DNA of 64,000 bases from Gamsiella multidivaricata. Its lineage: Eukaryota > Mortierellomycota > Mortierellomycetes > Mortierellales > Mortierellaceae. Shown here piece by piece: positions 55,219-64,000 of this stretch (the first letter of the stretch is position 1; every line of letters starts with the position of its first letter). The notes below the pieces were generated by a model. That model did no database searches. It was not told where the DNA came from and saw only the letters and a program-made list of their open reading frames with translations. Location of the stretch: contig NW_026251807.1 of NCBI RefSeq assembly GCF_025024155.1, positions 49,110 to 113,109 on the forward strand, read 5' to 3'. The translations under genes and the position numbers were made by a program.

Positions 55219-58200
55219 TTAGTCGTCGTCGCTGATGTCCACATACTTTGGCTTCTTGGTGACTGAGCGTGCCTTCGTGGGACGCGACACAATCATCGAG
55301 ACATCATCAAGATCTGCGAGCAGCTGCGTCGAAGCTGCTAGGGCCTTGGGTGGAGCAGACGACGACGAGTTCAGTGTCTTCGCTCCTGCAACAGCCCCCG
55401 TCGATGTCATCGAAGTCGCCAACGACGAGGATGAGCCCTCACCCCCCACTCCACTCAAACTTCCTCCTCCTCCATGGCCAACACCCCCATCACCTGATCC
55501 GGATGCTCCTGTCAAGCTGGAGCTGCTTCCGCCCATTCCTGATGACTTTCGGCTAGGAAGTGTCGGTCGCTTCTTCAACTGTGACACCTTAGATGGGGCA
55601 CTGATAGAGAACATTGAGTCGTCGTCTTCATCCACGATCACCGGCGGGACCACACTGGCTGGTATTGTCGCTCCAGCAGAAGGCTTCTTGCTCTTGAACT
55701 CAGGTTCGTCTGGCCCAGATCCTATATCACGGTCTGTACCATCGGGAGTACCAAAATCACCGTCGACGACTCCATCGCCCATATCCACATCGTCACCATC
55801 GTCCGACAACGAAAACACTTTTTTCGCTGCACTGACAGCAGCACTGTGGCCCGGTGCTGACTTGGACGGCTTAGGAACCGGTGCAGCGCGCGAAGACAGT
55901 TTCTTGCCCTTCGGCTTTTCTTCCACATAGTCATCCTCGTCGTCGTCATCCACAGCGCCAGTATCTAGTTCCGTATCCTCGTCATCGTCACCTTCAGAGT
56001 CTGATGCAATGGTTCTCGTGCGCGACTTGTACGTAGCTTTGCCCTTTGGTTTTGATGCATAGCTCGTTGCCTTGGGTCGGTATCCCTCACCCTCGCTCAC
56101 GTCGTCACTCGTTGGAGCCACAGCAGCAACAGCGACCTTTGCGGTCTCCTCAGGCTCGACACTCTTCGTCATCTTGCGTGGTGTGAATGTGCTTCCAGTC
56201 GGTTTCTTTGGCGAGGGCAAAAAATCGTCCTGCTCATCATCTTCATCCGAGTCCTGGTCCACAATCACGGGACGCTTGGCTCGAGCAGCTCGTGGAACTC
56301 TTGTCGAAAGCCCACGTGGCTCCACCACAATATCGTCCATGTCGACATCTTCGTCATCATCACCCCTGCCGCCACGCTTGGCTGACGACCCAAAGTCCTC
56401 ATCATCGTCATCGTCACCATCGCTATCGAGGATCTTCTTCCTTGACCGGGCCTTTGTCGCCTTCTGCGGCCGAGTCGATTTTTCGTCTGCGCTCCCAGGT
56501 TCGTCCTTGATGATATCTGTCTTGGAATTAGAAGTAGTACCGTTACTGGCCTGCTTCACCTTCATCATGTCAAGAATCGACTGCTGCTTCTTGGGTGCCG
56601 AAGTCGTCGACTTCGTCGCTGAGGAAGCCGTAGAAGCTGAATCATTTTTGATGAAGCGCGATATCGACTCCTGCTTGACTTCAGCCTTGATCTCAGGCGG
56701 TGATGACTCCTTCTTGGCCGTTGAAGTTACTGCTTTCTTGACCACCGGCGCCTTCTTGGGCTTTGTGTCCTCGAAATCATCATCATCCAAGTTTTTCTTG
56801 ACAGTGGTTTTGGGGCCGCCGAGGGCCCTTCCGCGACCGCCCTTCAATGGCTTCTTGCCCTTGTTGCCGCTGCCCATATATGCTTCCTCTTCAAGATCGT
56901 GCTGAAGCAGCTCTTCCCATGCGACAATGAATGCGTCCAAGTCTTCGTCCCAGAGCGTGTAGGCAGACTTGTCGATCAACAATTTTAGTTCTGCGTTCTT
57001 GAGGTCACGCTCTCTTTTGTGTTCCTCAACCTTTTCATGCGTCAAGTTCCAGATGGGCATCCTCAAGAGGTAGTCATACTCGTTACCCTTATCGACTTTG
57101 ACTTTGGCTACTGTTGGGTCGGGAACCTCGGCAGAATCGATTTCGACATCCAGTTCGGCCTCAGTGTTGAAACCCTTTATATGCATCTCCTCGACAATCA
57201 GGGTCTTCTTGCGGTTCTGGACCTGCAGCTCTCCGGAAATAATCATCAAGATAAATCGGACCTTATTGTCAAGTCGCATCCACTGCTTGGTGTAGACGTC
57301 AACTAGATATTCCTAATAATTGTGAATAACAAAGCTTGTGAGAAGCGCTCTATAAACTGCAAGATTCTTTAGATTCAACCATGTGCCAGTTGATATTGGA
57401 ACCATACCTTGCGCTTGCGGTAGTATTCAAGGCGGAGGTCATAGAACTCCTGCACAATCTCCTCGGCACTCGAGTACTTCTTAATGCGACCCTGTGGGTC
57501 AAAGCAAACCATGTTCGAGGTCGAAACAGAACCCACTAGCTTGAACTTAGACTCCAGGCCCTCCTCCCGCGCCTTTCGCATCTGATCTTGAGTCAGAGTA
57601 ATAACCAGATCGATTCTTGAGAGAGTGCCGTCATCACGGTAGTCCTTGATCCAGGAGGGGGTCTTATCTGTTCCAGCGATCCAACTTTCGAGCTGCTCTT
57701 TGTATGGCGTAGTCCAGGTACGGATAGGGAGCTCCTTGACCCGGACATTCGTGTCATCAATCTCCTCAATGGTCCCCAGCACTTTATATTTGTGCTCCGC
57801 TTCCTTCTCGATCGAACCAACAAAGCCACGATACCATGGTACCATCGGGACTTGGTCTTCTCCTTTCATAAGCCGACGAATGTTGGCAATAATGTCCATG
57901 GGATTATAGTTGGGAATGTTGGAGCTCCAACCGGTACCGATACCGTCTGAACCATTGACCAGGACCATGGGAATGACTGGTATGTACCATTCGGGTTCAA
58001 TCCAGTCGCCGTCCTCATTCAGATATTTCAAAAGAGGGTCGTCGTGTAAGTGGAAGATGCGCCTTGTGATGGGTGGGACTGTGGTGAAGATGTAACGAGC
58101 ACTGGCGGCGTCCTTGCCACCCTGCATTCTACTACCGAACTGTCCATTGGGCGAGAGCAGATTGATGTTGTTGCTACCAACAAAGTCCTGAGCTAAGCCG

Positions 58201-61163
58201 ACGATGGTCATGGTCAAACTTTGCTCGCCGTGGTGATATGACGACTTTTCAGAAACGTATCCTGCCAATTGCGCCACCTATTGAGCATTCAGGGATGGAG
58301 AAGTTAAAGCATCGATTAATATCGCATCGTCAAGAAGTCATAAACAGACGTTCAATTGTTCAGAAAACTTGGCCATACTTTGATTTCCCCGGCAATCTTC
58401 TTCTTAAATGCTCCAAAAATGACTTTACGCTGACCAGGTTTCAAGCCGTCGACCATGGAAGGAATAGAACGAATATTATCTGCCATCGAAAAGAGAATCA
58501 GCTCCTTGTTAATAAAATCCTCAATCGGAATCTTATCGATCTGAGTATCGAGATATGTGCCGGGCTACGAACACGTTGATGTATAAACATAGAAGGATGA
58601 GCGGTTAGCAATTATGTGCAAATGAATGGTCTCGAAAAACATTTAAAATGAGGGGCAGCCGGTCCCAAGATCTTACCTGGAATCTGGCAAGCCATTCTTT
58701 ACGCTCGTCAGCTTTCTTCTTGTTGAAGGCCATGTCGACCAGCGCACGAGCCTCGTCTGTCGATGGAGCGAACTCTTTCTTATGCCGATCCATTTGACTG
58801 AAGTAGTCCTTAGCATCTTCCTTAGTGCTCGTACCCAAACCCTTATAGTACTTGATCCTCCACCCCCTGGCACCATCCTCAGACTCCTTCCACGCCTCGT
58901 ACTGTGGAATTGTATAGAAGGTTTGCTTCTCTCTGCCTTTCGTAGCCTTGACGATGGGTGTGATGAATTCAACAAGAAATCCTGGGATCTTGAGCAGCGA
59001 GGGAAAGTAGTGGTCAAAAAAGTTGATGACAAGTCCTTTGATGTGAGATCCGTCGTGATCCTGATCTGTCATAATCATTAGTCGACCGTATCTCAACTCG
59101 TCGATGCTGGTGTAGACCTTGCCTTGCTTCAACCCGAGAATCTTTTTGATAGCCTCAATCTCCTTGTTGTTCGATACCACGCTGGTCGCAGTGTCTCGAA
59201 CGTTAAGAAGTTTCCCGCGGAGGGGAAAGACACCAAAATAGTCGCGTCCGATAACGCTAAATCCGGCCATCACCAATGTCTTTGCAGAATCTCCCTCAGT
59301 GAGGATCAGGGTACAATGTCGTCCACCACGACCAGCCTTATGGGCGTCTTCAAGCTTGGGGATAGTGAGACGCTGTCGGGTCAATGTACCGTCTGTCTTT
59401 TTGAGCGCGAGTGTGTCCTTGACGGCGGCCCAGTTGACGACACCATCGACGATTGGTGACTTGATGACGTCCTTGACGAACTTTTCGCTGAGTTCGCATT
59501 TAGATCCGAAGGCGGACTGTTTCAACGTCATGTTCTCCTTGGTCTGGGAATCGAAGGCGGGGTTCTCGATCAAGCAGTTAATAAAAACCCACATATGACT
59601 CTTGATGTGGAAGGGCTTGACGTTGGTTGATTTCGACCTCTTCTTGACAGCAGCGATAAGCTCCTTGACGATTTGGTTTGCAATATAATCGACATGAACT
59701 CCTCCCTTTGAGGTCGAAATGCTGTTGACGAAACTGACTTGCTGGAATTGGCCATCGCTTGGGATACAGGCAATCTCCCAGCGTGGGTTCGTGTTGTCGT
59801 AAATCAGCTTGGGCTTTTCTTCGTCCTTCTCTGGTGTTGGAATGTACATCTCGATGTACTCCTTGAAGTTCTTGATCTTGATGCGCTCTCCGTTAAGATA
59901 GACCTTGATTCCCTTGACGCATCCCGCCATGTCATATGTCCTCTTCTTAAGAAGGGCCTCCAGATCCGCATCGATGCACTCCATGCCAAATCTCTCAAAG
60001 TCAGGTTTGAAGGTAATCCTGGTGAACTCCTCACCCTTCTTCATCGGTGCGATCTTTGGCTTGCCTGTGACCGACATATTTTTGCTGAAGACCTGCTTAT
60101 ACGTCAGACCGTTCGTCTTGTCCGCAGTCTCGACAATGAACTCTGTGCTGAAAATGTTGCAAAGCTTGGCACCATATCCATTTCTGCCTCCAGTGACCTT
60201 TTTCTGGGAATCGTCGTAGTTGGAAGATGTCAACAGATGTCCGAAAATGAGCTCGGGAACGTAGCAACCCTCCTTTTTATGTATTTCGACAGGGATTCCT
60301 TTGCCATTGTTGTAAACTGAGATCTGTCCGTTCTCTTTGTCGATGTTGACCTTAATAGTGTCCATGCTGTCATCACGGATCTATAACAGATGGATGCGAT
60401 CGAGCGTCAATATCCATGTTTTTACGATGAAGGTATTGATCGTGCACAGTAAGTATGAAAGTACCTTGTTATCAGCTGCATTGACAATGATTTCATCCAC
60501 AATCTTGTAGAGACCGGGCACGATGTTAACTTGGCGGTTGACAAACTTTGTCGAGTCCGGATCGAGCACCCAAAGTGATTGTTGGTTCATTTCCGTGGTT
60601 CCAATGTACGTATCTGGCCGCAGAAGGATGTGTTCGAGTGGCGTCTTTTTCTGATAGATATCCTCGATTGTACGGTTCTCGTTGTAGTCGGCTCCCTTCT
60701 TTTGCGCTTTCTTCGGTGGCGGCGTTGCGTCGTCGTCGTCGTTGTCCTTGTTGCCACCGTCCTCGTCGACATCACTGTTGTTGCTCAGTTTGCGCTTATT
60801 TGACTGCGCTCCGTTCGTCCCAGGTTTTGTCGGCTTTGCTGCCTTTGACTTACTAGGAGCTGCCGCCTTTTTTGGTACTGTTTTTGGTTTTGCGACCTGG
60901 AGCGAAGAAAATGCGAAAAAAAAAGGTATCAGTCATGGGTCATAAAAAGATATACTTTTGCGCAGGCGTTGTGGCGGAGAGCCAGCAGAACTGGGGAGTG
61001 CAGACGCACTGAGCCAAGAAAGTATCCACGACCACACATTGTGCATTGTCGAAGCGGGCTGTCCTGATGGAATGAGGAGTTGTACCTTTTTTGTGACTTC
61101 AGGTTCATATCCGTCACTCTCATCCTGCGACAGAACAAAGTTGTCTTCCTCGCTGTCCGACAT
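55219..61163 (-). CDS. TOP2: DNA topoisomerase II
   Basis: Six exons (61086-61163, 60465-60896, 58677-60380, 58379-58564, 57408-58277, 55219-57312) give 1,787 aa. Order: acidic start with KKAAAPSKSK region; GHKL ATPase (YNNGKGIPV, TGGRNGYGAKL near 233); transducer; TOPRIM (LTEGDSAKTLVMAG, PLRGKLLNVRD, TDQDHDGSHIKGL); then the breakage-reunion core with the catalytic Tyr in SARYIF at about 862 and GIGTGWSSNIPNYNP after it. The last 480 residues are a charged, disordered tail rich in Asp/Glu/Lys/Ser that carries nuclear signals and phosphorylation sites in relatives. The enzyme passes one duplex through another with ATP and is needed for chromosome segregation. The tail makes it longer than yeast Top2 (1,428 aa). 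It diverges from SAR1. Confidence 0.98.
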
Positions 61164-61493
61164 GATGGTAGGTTGCAGCCAGTCTCAGCTGTGTGAATGA
61201 GATGAAATGTAGAGGTTGCAAGACTGTACTGCTGGAGTGAATGGGGCAGTCTGAAGAGGAGGGAAGTGGAGAATGAAAGAGAACCGTTGGAACACGCGTT
61301 GCTGGGGAAAGTGTGTTGTCCTGGAATGAGAAGCGCGCTTTGAGCAGTCCTTTCCCGTGATTGCAGGAATGCGGATTGTACGTTGTACGTAGAATCGGTA
61401 ACTTCATCCCTTTTTTTCCAGCTCGCTTAGTACACACTCTCATCAACCCTCACACTCTTCCTCCCCCATCATATACTCGTATAAATCCTCACC
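61164..61493. promoter_or_regulatory. Divergent promoter, TOP2 / SAR1
   Basis: Only 330 bases separate the two starts, so both 5' leaders and both promoters must fit there. No TATA box is clear; a TATAAATC near 61,480 lies too close to the SAR1 ATG for a usual core promoter. Confidence 0.5.
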
Positions 61494-62910
<1,417 letters not shown>

Positions 62911-64000
62911 GTGATAGACATATCAACATATTTGATGTCGTCCAAAATATGTAGCTGAATTGCACAGAGCCAATTTTTTGTCATCCAGCTGGATTCTATC
63001 TTCACCGTTACCTTCATAGCCTTTCCGTTCTCTCTTTCAGCTCTATAATACAGTCATTTTTTATGATATATAATCACCTGTCGAGTTTATCTACGCGCAT
63101 GGGTTTAAAGAGTATAAATAAGACGCAGAAATTACAAAAGACCTCAATGAGAGCGTGTTTATTAATGCCAGTAGCAACTGCGGACATCGAGACGCGTGGA
63201 CAGAAAACGCCTTGAAAAGGGCATATGCAGAAAGGCGTGTCTGAGAAGCTAGCTTGTAGACTGTTGTATGAGCCATACTATACGCCCCGAAACTCGGAAC
63301 AAGAAAGCACAGAAGCAGCAACGAGCCACGGATAAAAGGTTGCAGTTTACTAAAACAAGCAAGGCTGCTGATCTCCGTTGTATCACACTTCATCATGGTA
63401 AGGGCTCACTTTCGTCCTCAGTCGTGTAGACTACATCTTCATTCATTGACATGAACATTTACTTCAAGGTCTGCTCTTATTCGCAAAGTCTTCTTCCATA
63501 GCCATGGTCTCACTGCATGGCTCTGACCACTTCAAAGATACGTACGATTCTGCGGAGCTGGGAGTAGAACAATGGCAACCTTTGTGGATGACGGGGCTCT
63601 CGTCCTTCCTGGCCAGGCTTTTGAGGCAAACCTTGAGAATGGACATGCACATGGGCTGAGCGGATCATGATGTGTGATGTGAATCCTCTTCCAAGGATGT
63701 TAATCCCCGCTCTCTTTACTCTCTCCATAATATTAAGAGAGTGATGCGGCTAGGGATGAGTTCTTATTCTTCTTGTGACCTTGCATGGAACTCCTTTATC
63801 GCGAATAGATCGGAATGTTGCACAAGCTCTTTGATTGCTAATGTGTTACCGTTGAGGCTGTGCACCACGCGGGCCAGATATACGTGTCGATCACTATGTC
63901 CCTTCAATGCAGTGCGAGCACCAAGTGCAAACCCATTATGCTGCTGACAAAGGCTTTTCTTGCTATTGCACATTTTCATCGTTTGGTTCAATCTTCACTA
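62911..64000. other. Right-edge interval, no firm gene
   Basis: The first 150 bases are the SAR1 3' flank. Minus-strand frames at 63,464-63,728 and 63,764-63,991 (the latter with GFALGARTALKGHSDRHVYL) have protein-like composition and could be 3' exons of a gene that starts beyond the edge, but no splice joins or family are seen. Confidence 0.35.

Overview
The window is nuclear DNA from a filamentous fungus. Genes are split by many short GT-AG introns, mostly 45-150 nt. There is mitochondrial complex I biology (a PSST/NDUFS7 subunit and an NDUFAF4-like assembly factor), a DGAT1-type acyltransferase and a MAPK kinase. Codon use, intron style and gene content fit an early-diverging lineage such as Mortierellomycota best. 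This assignment is inference; nothing here fixes the species. No rRNA, functional tRNA or CRISPR array was found.

Layout, left to right. At 1-2,260 are a truncated minus-strand tubulin cofactor A-like first exon, a single-pass membrane protein and a weak candidate for a tiny secreted peptide. At 2.9-10.6 kb a nine-exon DH-PH RhoGEF and a six-exon MAPK kinase diverge from a shared 1.2-kb intergenic region. At 10.7-19.8 kb come a Maf-type nucleotide pyrophosphatase, the P5A ATPase SPF1, the NDUFAF4-like gene and a 715-aa protein I do not recognise. At 22.0-26.3 kb two C2H2 zinc-finger genes converge and share an unusual finger module, so they look like local paralogues.

From 26.3 to 32.2 kb I can support no gene; the DNA is rich in homopolymer tracts. 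From 32.4 to 36.3 kb is a wrecked PIF/Harbinger-type transposon cluster: two SANT/Myb-like coiled-coil accessory genes on opposite strands, each with an in-frame stop, around a frameshifted DDE transposase relic and a further broken ORF.

The right half is dense and conserved: COG3 (Golgi tether), an SLC25A44-like mitochondrial carrier, NDUFS7, a large DDT-domain chromatin protein, an unrecognised four-helix membrane protein, DGAT1, DNA topoisomerase II and SAR1. Divergent pairs (RhoGEF/MKK, Maf/SPF1, COG3/carrier, NDUFS7/DDT, TOP2/SAR1) share upstream regions of about 0.3-1.2 kb. Convergent pairs (zinc fingers, carrier/NDUFS7, DGAT1/TOP2) have short 3' gaps. Several products serve the endomembrane system (SPF1, COG3, SAR1, DGAT1) and three the mitochondrion, but the order looks like ordinary housekeeping synteny and not a functional cluster. 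Exon joins were checked by hand for phase; multi-exon totals below follow from those joins.
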